Positions 51,736 to 59,982 of a DNA stretch of 63,877 nt are shown here, one piece after another. Positions within the stretch are counted from its first letter, which is position 1. Each line of letters opens with the position of its first letter. The stretch is from Janthinobacterium sp. (GTDB taxonomy: Bacteria; Pseudomonadota; Gammaproteobacteria; Burkholderiales; Burkholderiaceae_D). The DNA is taken from NCBI GenBank assembly GCA_025356595.1, contig JANXSQ010000263.1, positions 1-63,877 of the forward strand, given 5' to 3'. Both the position numbers and the translations under genes were made by a program. Below the pieces are notes generated by a model that saw nothing but the letters and a program-made list of their open reading frames with translations, was not told the DNA's origin and made no database searches.

Positions 51736-52752
51736 ATGAACTTCCGCATCCTGCCCGCCTGCCTCGCCTCCGCGCTGCTGCTGGCCGCTCCCGTCCGCGC
51801 CCAGCAAAGCCCGGCGGCCGCCGCGCCGGCCAGCAGCGAGGCGGCGCGCGACGCGCTGGCCAAGCGCGACGGCGAGGGCGACCAGAGCGCCCTGCTCAAG
51901 CAAACCCTGACCGCCGTCGACAAGCAGTATTCGCTGATCCGCGGCGGCCAGTTCCAGTTCAGCTACGACCTCAACTACAGCTACATCGGCCAGGAAAAAA
52001 TCATCACCGACCTCTCGCAGGGCAACATCACCCTGTTCGACATCGAGAACACCAGCTCGCACACCATCACCAACACCTTTTCCGGCGACTACGGCCTGCT
52101 CGACAACCTCACCGGCAACGTCACCCTGCCCATCCTCTCGAAGTACTCCGAAACGCGCGGCAACAGCGGCGTCTCCAATTCGCTCGGCGACCTGGGCCTG
52201 AACGCGCGCTGGCAACCCATGGGCGCGCAGCGCGACCGCCCCAACCTGACCCTCACCGGCGGCGTGCGCCTGCCCACCGGGCGCAGTCCCTTCAAGGTCA
52301 TCGCCGGCAGCGGCCAGGCCACCGGCAGCGGCGTCACCGCCTTCAGCGCCGGCCTGAACGTGAACCGCATCGTCGACCCGGTCGCCCTGTTCGGCTCGCT
52401 CAACCTGAGCGCCAGCCTGCCCGCCAAGCATCTGTGGCAGGTCAACAACACGCGCGTCCTGACCCGCGTCCAGCCCGGCCCCAGCGTCGGCTTCGGCCTC
52501 GGTTTCGCCTACGCCCTGTCGTACGGCATCTCGACGACGATGTCCTTCCAGGAAGCCATCTCGGCCGGCTCGAAGCTGACCTTCTCGGACGGCCTGACGG
52601 CGAAGACGACGATGCAGACCTCCGGCATGCTCAATCTGGGCCTCGGCTACCGGGTCTCGCCCAAGACCACCGTCAACCTGTCGGTCGGCATCGGCCTGAC
52701 CCAGGATTCGCCGAACCTCTCGGTCGACCTGAACCTGCCGCTGGCCTTCTGA
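51736..52752 (+). CDS. Outer-membrane beta-barrel protein (FilC-like)
   Basis: 338 residues. The signal peptide ends VRAQQ; a short periplasmic helical part follows (KQTLTAVDKQYSLIRGGQFQ). From GQFQFSYDLNYSYIGQEKII onward the sequence alternates in porin fashion (NTFSGDYGLLDNLTGNVTLP and LGLGYRVSPKTTVNLSVGIG) and ends VDLNLPLAF, a terminal Phe typical of outer-membrane barrels. It is one base from the next barrel gene. Probable export or assembly pore of the system. Confidence 0.8.
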   Translation: MNFRILPACLASALLLAAPVRAQQSPAAAAPASSEAARDALAKRDGEGDQSALLKQTLTAVDKQYSLIRGGQFQFSYDLNYSYIGQEKIITDLSQGNITLFDIENTSSHTITNTFSGDYGLLDNLTGNVTLPILSKYSETRGNSGVSNSLGDLGLNARWQPMGAQRDRPNLTLTGGVRLPTGRSPFKVIAGSGQATGSGVTAFSAGLNVNRIVDPVALFGSLNLSASLPAKHLWQVNNTRVLTRVQPGPSVGFGLGFAYALSYGISTTMSFQEAISAGSKLTFSDGLTAKTTMQTSGMLNLGLGYRVSPKTTVNLSVGIGLTQDSPNLSVDLNLPLAF

Positions 52753-52753
52753 G

Positions 52754-54361
52754 ATGCGACCGCGCGCTCCCGTCCGCTGGTCCCTGCTGGCCGCCGCCTT
52801 GGCGGCGGGCGCGCCGGCGCGCGCGGCGATCACGGAAAACCTCACCACCAGCGTCACCGCCATGGCGCTGGGCAACGCCGTCACGGCCGACCCGCCGGGC
52901 ATCGACTCGATCCACTTCAACCCGGCCGGCCTGGCGCGCCTGATCGGCGACAGCGAAAGCTTTTCCGCCTTCGGCGCCTCGATCCGCACCGGCGCCAGCT
53001 TCCAGGCGCCGCCCGGCTTCGACGTCGGCGGCTGGACCGAGGACCCGCTCAGCGGCCAGTCCTCCGGGCCGGTGCGCCAGGGCATGTACGTGCCCATCTA
53101 CGGCAAGCCGGGCTGGCGCCTGCCCGCCGTCGTCATCCCCGGCATCGGCATGGCCTTCAACATGCCCGGCTCGCGCTTCACCTTCGCCACGCAAAGCTAT
53201 ATGTCGCAGGCGATGAGCATAGACCGCACCACCGACCCGAACGATCCGGCCCGCTTCCAGGGCCGCCAGGTGCAGTTGCAGCGCCTGGTCTATGCGGCGC
53301 CCTCGGTCGGCTTCAAGTATTCCGACACGCTGCGCTTCGGCGTCGCGGTGCCGATCGCCCACGCCGCCTTCGTGGTCGACACCGACATGCGCTTCCCCAA
53401 CAGCCTGCTGGGCATCTTCGGCAAGTTCCAGCAGGGCTGGTGCCCCGCCGACGGCGGCAACATCCTCGACACCCTCGGCATCGGCCTGTGCGGCGGCGGC
53501 AAGGACGGCATGGTGACGCCGTTCAAGAAGGCCGCCAACATGCGCCTGGAAATGACCGCGCCCTTCGACCCGACCCTCAACCTGGGCGTGCTGTGGGAGC
53601 CGAACGACTGGTTCGCGCTGGGCGGCGTCTACCAGGGCGGCTCGCAGACCCAGTACACCGGCACCTACACCTTCACCACCGAGCCGATGCTGCGCAATTT
53701 CGTGCGCGGCATGAACAGCAGCCTGTTCGGCCCCGTGGTCAGCGCCATCCTGGGCTTTCCCAGCTCCATCCCGGCCGAGCAAAAGGGCAATCTGACGGCC
53801 ACCATCCCCTTCCCCTCGCACCTGCAGATCGGCATCAAGCTGAAGCCGGTGCGCTACGTGCAGCTGAACGTCGACGCCAGCTACGCGCGCTGGAAGGAAT
53901 GGGACGCGCTGACCTTCCAGTTCGACCAGAGCGTCAAGCTGCTCGAGGTGGCGCGCCTGTACGGCATCCCCAATTCCGGCCAGTTGAAGATCCCGCGCGG
54001 CTATAAGAGCGTGCTCAACATGGGCTACGGCCTGCAACTGTTCCCGACCGAGAAGCTGACCCTGCGCGCCGGCTACGAGCCGCGCAAGAGCTCCATCCCG
54101 GGCGACAAGATCGACCTCATCGCGCCGCTGCCCGACACCAAGCTCTACAGCCTGGGCCTGAACTACAAGCTGAGCCCGAAAAGCGACATCAGCCTGACCG
54201 CCAGCTACATGGTCGGGCGCTTCAGCATCCCGGCCGACACGGACTGCAACATCAATTGCAACAAGCTCTTCAACATCATCTACAACCCCTACGCGGGCGA
54301 GGACGTGAAGGGCGACATCCGCGTGCGCTACGTCGGCATGCAGTACACCAAACGGTTTTAA
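52754..54361 (+). CDS. OmpP1/FadL-family outer-membrane transporter (FilD-like)
   Basis: 535 residues. After the signal peptide the FadL-type hatch is visible: TTSVTAMALGNAVTADPPGI and DSIHFNPAGLARLIGD. The barrel follows, ending RVRYVGMQYTKRF with the terminal Phe. FadL-like proteins move hydrophobic molecules across the outer membrane; in pilus-like clusters they are part of the conserved set. Starts one base after the previous gene's stop. Confidence 0.87.
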   Translation: MRPRAPVRWSLLAAALAAGAPARAAITENLTTSVTAMALGNAVTADPPGIDSIHFNPAGLARLIGDSESFSAFGASIRTGASFQAPPGFDVGGWTEDPLSGQSSGPVRQGMYVPIYGKPGWRLPAVVIPGIGMAFNMPGSRFTFATQSYMSQAMSIDRTTDPNDPARFQGRQVQLQRLVYAAPSVGFKYSDTLRFGVAVPIAHAAFVVDTDMRFPNSLLGIFGKFQQGWCPADGGNILDTLGIGLCGGGKDGMVTPFKKAANMRLEMTAPFDPTLNLGVLWEPNDWFALGGVYQGGSQTQYTGTYTFTTEPMLRNFVRGMNSSLFGPVVSAILGFPSSIPAEQKGNLTATIPFPSHLQIGIKLKPVRYVQLNVDASYARWKEWDALTFQFDQSVKLLEVARLYGIPNSGQLKIPRGYKSVLNMGYGLQLFPTEKLTLRAGYEPRKSSIPGDKIDLIAPLPDTKLYSLGLNYKLSPKSDISLTASYMVGRFSIPADTDCNINCNKLFNIIYNPYAGEDVKGDIRVRYVGMQYTKRF

Positions 54362-54385
54362 TCCCATCCACGAAGGAGTCTTTCG

Positions 54386-54919
54386 ATGTACAAAAAAAGC
54401 GTAGGCATCATCTTGCTGGCCCTGTGCGGCGCGGTCCAGGCGGCGACGGCGCCGCCGGCCAAGCAGGAACTGGTGCGCCACCTGCTCCAGCTGTGGCACA
54501 TCGACAACATCGGCGTGTCCATGCTGCAGGCCCCCGTCAGCGACGCCGTGCAGCAGGCGCGCGCCATGCTGCAGGGCCGCGCCGCGCCGGAAAAGCGCGA
54601 CGCCGCCATGAGCGAGGTGGTCGGCGAGGCGAAGAAGTTCATGGACGAGGCCACGCCGATGGTGCAGGCCAGCGCGCAGAAACTCATCCCCAGCACCGTC
54701 GCGCCCATGCTCGCCGAGCGCTTCAGCGAGGACGAGTTGCGGCAGATGATCGCCATCCTCGAATCGCCCGTCAAGCGCAAGTTCGAGGCCCTGCTGCCGG
54801 AGATGCAGAAGACGCTCGGCGAAGGCGTCGCCGCCGACACGCGCGCCGTCATCGACCCCAAGCTGCAGGACTTGAAACAGCGCATAGGCCTGCGCCTGCG
54901 CAGCGCCGTCGCGCCTTGA
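54386..54919 (+). CDS. DUF2059-like periplasmic protein
   Basis: 177 residues: a signal peptide (SVGIILLALCGAVQAA), then an all-helical DUF2059-like body with ELVRHLLQLWHIDNIGVSML and FSEDELRQMIAILESPVKRK. ESPVxxKF is the family's best-kept block. Role unknown; it shares the operon with the barrels. GAAGGAGTC precedes the ATG. Confidence 0.82.
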   Translation: MYKKSVGIILLALCGAVQAATAPPAKQELVRHLLQLWHIDNIGVSMLQAPVSDAVQQARAMLQGRAAPEKRDAAMSEVVGEAKKFMDEATPMVQASAQKLIPSTVAPMLAERFSEDELRQMIAILESPVKRKFEALLPEMQKTLGEGVAADTRAVIDPKLQDLKQRIGLRLRSAVAP

Positions 54920-55017
54920 AACGGGGCCGCGCCCGCCGCCCCTTCGCCGTGATTGCCCACAGGGAGATTGTTCATGCATAGTCTGGATCGCACAATAACG
55001 CCGGCGCGGGTGGCGCC

Positions 55018-55989
55018 ATGACCTATTCCTCAGCGCTGCACCTGGTGCGCGGCGTCAAGTCGCGCCTGGCCAACTCCGGCTTCGAGGCCGAGGCCCTGTT
55101 CAAGCGCGCCGGCCTGGACGAGGGCGACGGCCTGGCCTGCGACGCCCTGACCCTGTCCGACAAACTCAGCCACCTGTGGGAATTGCTGGTGGAAAGCTCC
55201 GGCGACCCGCTGCTGGGCCTGAAGATCTCCACCCCGCACCGCCTCGGCTGGCTGGGCGTGATGGGCCACATCATGCTGGTCTCGCCGACCGTGCAAAGCA
55301 CCATCGAGCGCTGCCACGGCCACACCCGCGTCGGCATGCTGCTGCCGGGCGCGCAGCGCGCCGTGCCGCAGCAGCGCTACGACTTCGTCTGGTGCGTGCT
55401 GCTGCGCACCCTGCGCTGCGCCTCCGGGCGCGACGACGCCACCCCGGTGGTGGTCGAATACGCCTTCCCGCAGCCGGCCAACGCCCACGTCTACGCCGCC
55501 ACCTTCGGCTGCCCGGTGCGCTTCGACATGCCGCACAATGTGATGGAGTTCGCCGACACCGACATGGTCATGGCCCTGCCGCAGCTGGCGCCGCTGGGCG
55601 CCGGCGTGCTGGCCACGCTGGCGCGCGCCGAGCCGCCCACCTTCAGCGCCAAGGTGCAGGCCCTGCTGGCGACCCTGCTGCCGAAGGGCCCGCCGCTGCG
55701 CGACGAGGTGGCCGCGCGCCTGATGGTGAGCGAACGCACCCTGCAGCGCCGCCTGGCCGAGGAAGGCACCAGCTTCACGACGCTGGTCGACGACACGCGC
55801 CGCGAACTGGCGCGCCAGTCGCTCAACAGCGGCGAACTGTCGCTGAAGATGCTCAGCTTCCAACTGGGCTTTTCCGAACCGAGCGCCTTCTACCGCGCCT
55901 GCAAGCGCTGGTTCGGGCGCGCCCCGTCCGACATCGCCGGCGACGCCGCGCCGCTGCTGACGCGCCACCCGCACACCCTCACGGCCTGA
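55018..55989 (+). CDS. AraC-family transcriptional regulator (OruR/ArgR-like)
   Basis: 323 residues. The N-terminal Arabinose_bd-like domain has HRLGWLGVMGHIMLVSPTVQ; the C-terminal AraC domain has DEVAARLMVSERTLQRRLAE, EGTSFTTLVDDTRRELARQS and LGFSEPSAFYRACKRWFG, the two helix-turn-helices. As the only regulator inside the pilus-like operon it is the likely controller of the divergent region upstream. The effector is unknown. It overlaps no neighbour but starts 98 bases after the DUF2059 gene. Confidence 0.92.
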   Translation: MTYSSALHLVRGVKSRLANSGFEAEALFKRAGLDEGDGLACDALTLSDKLSHLWELLVESSGDPLLGLKISTPHRLGWLGVMGHIMLVSPTVQSTIERCHGHTRVGMLLPGAQRAVPQQRYDFVWCVLLRTLRCASGRDDATPVVVEYAFPQPANAHVYAATFGCPVRFDMPHNVMEFADTDMVMALPQLAPLGAGVLATLARAEPPTFSAKVQALLATLLPKGPPLRDEVAARLMVSERTLQRRLAEEGTSFTTLVDDTRRELARQSLNSGELSLKMLSFQLGFSEPSAFYRACKRWFGRAPSDIAGDAAPLLTRHPHTLTA

Positions 55990-55992
55990 ACG

Positions 55993-58572
55993 ATGACACC
56001 CACTCTCCCGGCCGCACTGGCCGCACTGCTCGCGCTGGCCGGCCCGGCCCGCGGCAACGACGCCGCGCCGCCCGCCGCCCAAGCCCAGGCCCAGGCGCAG
56101 GCCAACGCCCTGCTGGCGCGCCTGGAACCGGCCGCGCGGCCCTTCCAGTTCGTGGTCAAGGACGCGCGCGAAGTGAACGGCCTGTTCAGGCTCTGGCAGC
56201 AGGACGAAAAAATCTGGATCGAGCTGCGCCCGGAGCAACTCGAGCGGCCCTTCTTCCTCAGCTATAACGTCAGCAACAGCGTCGGCGAACGGCGCCTGTA
56301 CGGCGGCCAGATGGGCGGCAGCAAGATCGCCCTGTTCCGCCGCGTCGGCAACCAGGTGCAACTGATCGCCAAGAACACCGGCTACCGCGCCGCGCCCGGC
56401 ACGCCGCAGGCGCTGGCCGTCGGCCAGGCCTTCTCCGACAGCCTGCTGGCCAGCGTGCCGGTGGCCAGCGCCGCCCAGCCGGGCAGCTCGGCCTTCCTGA
56501 TCGAAGCCAACGCCCTGCTCTTCACCGACATCCCGGCCTACGCCACCCAGCTCGAGGCGGCCTACCGCCTGCCCTACGCGCTGGACGCGCGCAACAGCAG
56601 CTTCCTCAGCGCGCGCGGCGAGGCCGGCATGAGCGGCTTCCAGGTCAACGCCCACTACGCGCTGGCGCGCCTGCCGGCGCAACCGGCCGGCGCGCCGCCG
56701 CTGGCCCTGCCGGCCACCCTGCCCGACGCGCGCAGCCTGTTCGCCGGCTTCTACTACAGCTTCGCCGCCCTGCCCGAACAGCCCATGCCGGCGCGCGCGG
56801 CGGACGACCGCATCGGCCACTTCGCCACCACCACCCACGATTTCTCCGACGACCTGGAGGCCGGCACGGCGCGCCATTCCATCTACCGCTGGCGCCTCGA
56901 GGCGCGCGAGCCGGACGCGCCCCTGTCCGAGCCCAAGCAAGCCATCGTCTACTGGATCGACCAGAACGTGCCGCTCAAATACCGCGACGCGGTGGCCGCC
57001 GGCGTGCTGGAATGGAACCGCGCCTTCGAAAAGATCGGCTTCAGGAACGCCATCGTCGTCAAACAGCAGCAGGCCGGCGACAGCTTCGACACGCTCGACG
57101 CGCGGCACGCCTCGATCCGCTGGTTCCTCGGCACCGACGTCGGCTACGCGGCCGGCCCGGTGCAGGTCGACCCGCGCAGCGGCGAGATCCTCGACGCCGA
57201 CATCGCCATGTCCGACATCTACGCGCGCAGCGCGCGCCGCTTCGCCGTCGAGCATCCCGAGGCGGCGGACGCGGCGCAGCAGTGCGACTACGGCCACCAG
57301 GCCGGCGGCGAGATGGGCTTCGCGCTCGACCTGCTGGCCGCGCGCGGCGCGCTCGACGCGGCCGGGCCGCAGGCCGAGGCGCTGGCGCAGGCCTACGTCA
57401 AGCAAGTCATCATGCACGAGGTCGGCCACACCCTGGGCCTGCGCCACAACTTCCGCGCCTCCACCATCTACAGCCTGCGCCAGTTGCAGGACCCGGCCTT
57501 CGGCGGGCAGCGCGCGCTGGCCGGCTCGGTGATGGACTACATCCCCTTCAACCTGGCCGCGCCGGGCCAGGCGCAAGGGCCCTACGTCAACGAGACGCTC
57601 GGTCCCTACGACTACTGGGCCATCGAATACGCCTACAAGGCGCTGCCGGCGGCGGACGAAAAAGCCGCCCTCGAGAAGATCGCCGCGCGCTCCAGCGAGG
57701 CGCAACTGGCCTACGGCACCGACGAGGACGCGCAGGCCAACGTCGCCGATCCCGAGGTCAACGCCTTCGACCTGGGCGACGATCCCCTGCTCTACGCGCG
57801 CGGCCGCCTGGAGCTGACGCGCGAGCTGTGGCAGCGCCTGGAGACGCGCCAACTGGCGCCCGGCGAGAGCTACGAAACGCTGCGCCGCGGCCTCGACGAA
57901 GGCTTCAGCCAGCTCGCTGCGACGTTGCCGGTGGCGCTGAAATACATCGGCGGCGTGCGCGTGCTGCGCGACCACGCCGGCACCGCGCGCGCGCCCTTCA
58001 CGCCGGTGACGCTGCGCAGCCAGCGCGCCGCGCTGGCCCTGATCAGCGACGGCGTCTTCTCCGCCGCCAGCTTCCGCTTTTCGCCGGAGCTGATCAGCCG
58101 CCTCGGCATCGACCACTTCGAGCGCCAGCCCGAGATCGCCGTCAGCCGGCGCGTCCTGGCGCTGCAAAGCATGGCGCTCGACCAGCTGCTGGGCGACGCC
58201 GTCGCCGCGCGCCTGCTCGACGCCCAGGCCGCCGAACGTGGCGGCGGCCGCACGCTGAGCCTGGGCGAACTGTACGGCGGCGTGCAGGACGCCGTCTGGA
58301 GCGAGCTGAAACAGGGCCAGAACATCAGCGCGCTGCGCCGCAACCTGCAGCGCGAACACCTGAAACGCCTGGCCGGCGCGCTGCTGCGGCCGGGACCGGG
58401 CGCGCCGGCCGACGTGCGCAGCCTGCAGCGCGAAAACGCCCTGGCGCTGCAAACGGCGCTGCGCGGCGCGGCCGGCAAACGGCTCGACCGCGAAAGCCGC
58501 GCCCACCTCAGCGAGTGCGCGCACACGCTGGCCGAGGCGCTGCGCGCGACGCTGCTGCGCACCAGCATTTAA
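55993..58572 (+). CDS. Large zinc-dependent metalloprotease (DUF5117/DUF4953 type)
   Basis: 859 residues with a signal peptide (MTPTLPAALAALLALAGPAR). The catalytic zinc site is VIMHEVGHTLGLRHNFRAST (His about 475 and 479, Glu 476; third His about 485). The upstream region has YWIDQNVPLKYRDAVAAGVL and EWNRAFEKIGFRNAIVVKQQ, and downstream NETLGPYDYWAIEYAYK, as in the DUF5117-DUF4953 metalloproteases. It is secreted or periplasmic. It starts three bases after the regulator's stop. A processing or turnover protease of the surface proteins is a reasonable guess. Confidence 0.9.
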   Translation: MTPTLPAALAALLALAGPARGNDAAPPAAQAQAQAQANALLARLEPAARPFQFVVKDAREVNGLFRLWQQDEKIWIELRPEQLERPFFLSYNVSNSVGERRLYGGQMGGSKIALFRRVGNQVQLIAKNTGYRAAPGTPQALAVGQAFSDSLLASVPVASAAQPGSSAFLIEANALLFTDIPAYATQLEAAYRLPYALDARNSSFLSARGEAGMSGFQVNAHYALARLPAQPAGAPPLALPATLPDARSLFAGFYYSFAALPEQPMPARAADDRIGHFATTTHDFSDDLEAGTARHSIYRWRLEAREPDAPLSEPKQAIVYWIDQNVPLKYRDAVAAGVLEWNRAFEKIGFRNAIVVKQQQAGDSFDTLDARHASIRWFLGTDVGYAAGPVQVDPRSGEILDADIAMSDIYARSARRFAVEHPEAADAAQQCDYGHQAGGEMGFALDLLAARGALDAAGPQAEALAQAYVKQVIMHEVGHTLGLRHNFRASTIYSLRQLQDPAFGGQRALAGSVMDYIPFNLAAPGQAQGPYVNETLGPYDYWAIEYAYKALPAADEKAALEKIAARSSEAQLAYGTDEDAQANVADPEVNAFDLGDDPLLYARGRLELTRELWQRLETRQLAPGESYETLRRGLDEGFSQLAATLPVALKYIGGVRVLRDHAGTARAPFTPVTLRSQRAALALISDGVFSAASFRFSPELISRLGIDHFERQPEIAVSRRVLALQSMALDQLLGDAVAARLLDAQAAERGGGRTLSLGELYGGVQDAVWSELKQGQNISALRRNLQREHLKRLAGALLRPGPGAPADVRSLQRENALALQTALRGAAGKRLDRESRAHLSECAHTLAEALRATLLRTSI

Positions 58573-58671
58573 GGGCGCGGCGGCGCGCCGAAACGCCGCC
58601 GCACAAGCGCGCCGGGCGCGCGCCGGCGGCACGCGGCGGCCACCGACACGAACATCATTGAGGAGAGCGGC

Positions 58672-59364
58672 ATGGGATGGTTGACACAGAATCACGGCAA
58701 ATCGCAGCTCGGCCAGGTGCTGGTGCGCAAGAAGCTGATCTCGGAAGAGCAACTGGCGCAGGCCATCGAGCGCCAGCGCAGCACCGGCCAGCGCCTGGGC
58801 GACATTCTGGCGGAATGGAACATCATCACGCAGCAGCACGTGCAGGACGCGCTGCGCAAACAGCGCCACCTGCGCATGGCGGCCAGCATCGCCACGGCCC
58901 TGCTGGCGCCGCTCGACAGCTACGCCGTCGAAGCCCTGCCGGCCATCGCCATCAGCACCCCGCTGCTGCTGGGGCGCAGCTTCTCCGGCATGCAGATGCT
59001 CACCGAGGACGAGCTGAGCGACAGCGCCGCGCAGGGCTTGAACGAGGAACTGGTGGTGCAGGTGCGCGAACAGCTCAAGCACAAGGGACTCGAGGTGGTC
59101 GGCGACATCGGCAAACTGCTCAACCCCGTGCTGGGCATGCTCGAATCGGACGTCAGCATGAAGGACGTCGTCTACGACCGCAGCCAGGCCGGCGCCGTCA
59201 TCAACAAGGACGGCTCGCTGACGCTGCGCCTGCCCAGCTCCATCGGCGAAATCAGCTTCCAGAACATCCGCGTGCGCGGCTCGGACGGACCCAGCTTCGG
59301 CAGCATCGCCATCAAGGGCATAGACCTGAGCGGCACCACCATCACGCTGGCCCTGAAGCGCTGA
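58672..59364 (+). CDS. MshEN (c-di-GMP-type) domain fused to a DUF6160-like exported domain
   Basis: 230 residues. Residues 12-35 (QLGQVLVRKKLISEEQLAQA + IERQ) and 41-64 (RLGDILAEWNIITQQHVQDA + LRKQ) are two 24-residue MshEN motifs with a 5-residue spacer, the exact geometry of c-di-GMP-binding MshEN domains; the usual Gly of each motif is replaced by Lys and Trp/Asn. A hydrophobic signal-anchor (about 69-87) follows. Then MQMLTEDELSDSAAQGLNEE has the DUF6160 opening, and the end SFGSIAIKGIDLSGTTITLA + LKR matches the tails of the other DUF6160 proteins. There is no ATPase domain. A cytoplasmic sensor fused to an exported subunit is implied. GAGGAG precedes the ATG. Confidence 0.85.
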   Translation: MGWLTQNHGKSQLGQVLVRKKLISEEQLAQAIERQRSTGQRLGDILAEWNIITQQHVQDALRKQRHLRMAASIATALLAPLDSYAVEALPAIAISTPLLLGRSFSGMQMLTEDELSDSAAQGLNEELVVQVREQLKHKGLEVVGDIGKLLNPVLGMLESDVSMKDVVYDRSQAGAVINKDGSLTLRLPSSIGEISFQNIRVRGSDGPSFGSIAIKGIDLSGTTITLALKR

Positions 59365-59366
59365 GC

Positions 59367-59969
59367 ATGAAGCGCCTCCACCACAGCCTGTTGCCGGTCC
59401 TGCTGGCCTGCGCCGCCGCCGCGGCCGCGGGCCTCGACGGCGTCGCCGAGGACCGCGTCGGCGTCAGCGAGGCGGCGCAGGGCGCGCTGCCCGGCAAGAC
59501 CTTCGACGCCGCCACCATCATCGACGCGCCGGCGCAGAAACTGTGCGCCATCCTCGTCGACTACGCCGCCTATCCGGACTTCATGCCGAACACCAAAACC
59601 GTCGACGTGCTGGCCGGCGGCGCGGACCACGCCCTGCTCGACATGACGCTGGCTCTGCCGCTCGGCAAGACCAAGAAATACCGGCTGCGCCTGGACGCGC
59701 AAAGCGAGGCGCAGCGCTGCCACGTGGCCTGGCAACTGGTGCCGCGCGCCGACCTGGCGGCCGACGACACCATCGCCGACACCAGCGGCTACTGGTGCCT
59801 GAGCGCGCTGCCGGCGAACAAAAACAAATCGCTGGTCGAATACCACGTCTACGCCGATCCGGGGCCGATCCCGTACGGCCTCGGCTGGATCGTCGACATC
59901 CTCAGCAAGCAAAGCCTGCCGAAGACGCTGGAGGCGCTGCGCGCCCAGGCGCGCAAGCCGCTGCGCTAA
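59367..59969 (+). CDS. Exported SRPBCC (polyketide-cyclase/START-like) protein
   Basis: 200 residues. Signal peptide (MKRLHHSLLPVLLACAAAAA), then a START-like fold: GKTFDAATIIDAPAQKLCAI, VDYAAYPDFMPNTKTVDVLA and ENNKSLVEYHVYADPGP-type strands ending WIVDILSKQSLPKTLEALRA. Such domains bind lipids or hydrophobic ligands; here it is periplasmic. It starts two bases after the MshEN fusion and ends the operon. Confidence 0.83.
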   Translation: MKRLHHSLLPVLLACAAAAAAGLDGVAEDRVGVSEAAQGALPGKTFDAATIIDAPAQKLCAILVDYAAYPDFMPNTKTVDVLAGGADHALLDMTLALPLGKTKKYRLRLDAQSEAQRCHVAWQLVPRADLAADDTIADTSGYWCLSALPANKNKSLVEYHVYADPGPIPYGLGWIVDILSKQSLPKTLEALRAQARKPLR

Positions 59970-59982
59970 ACAGCGCCGGCGC

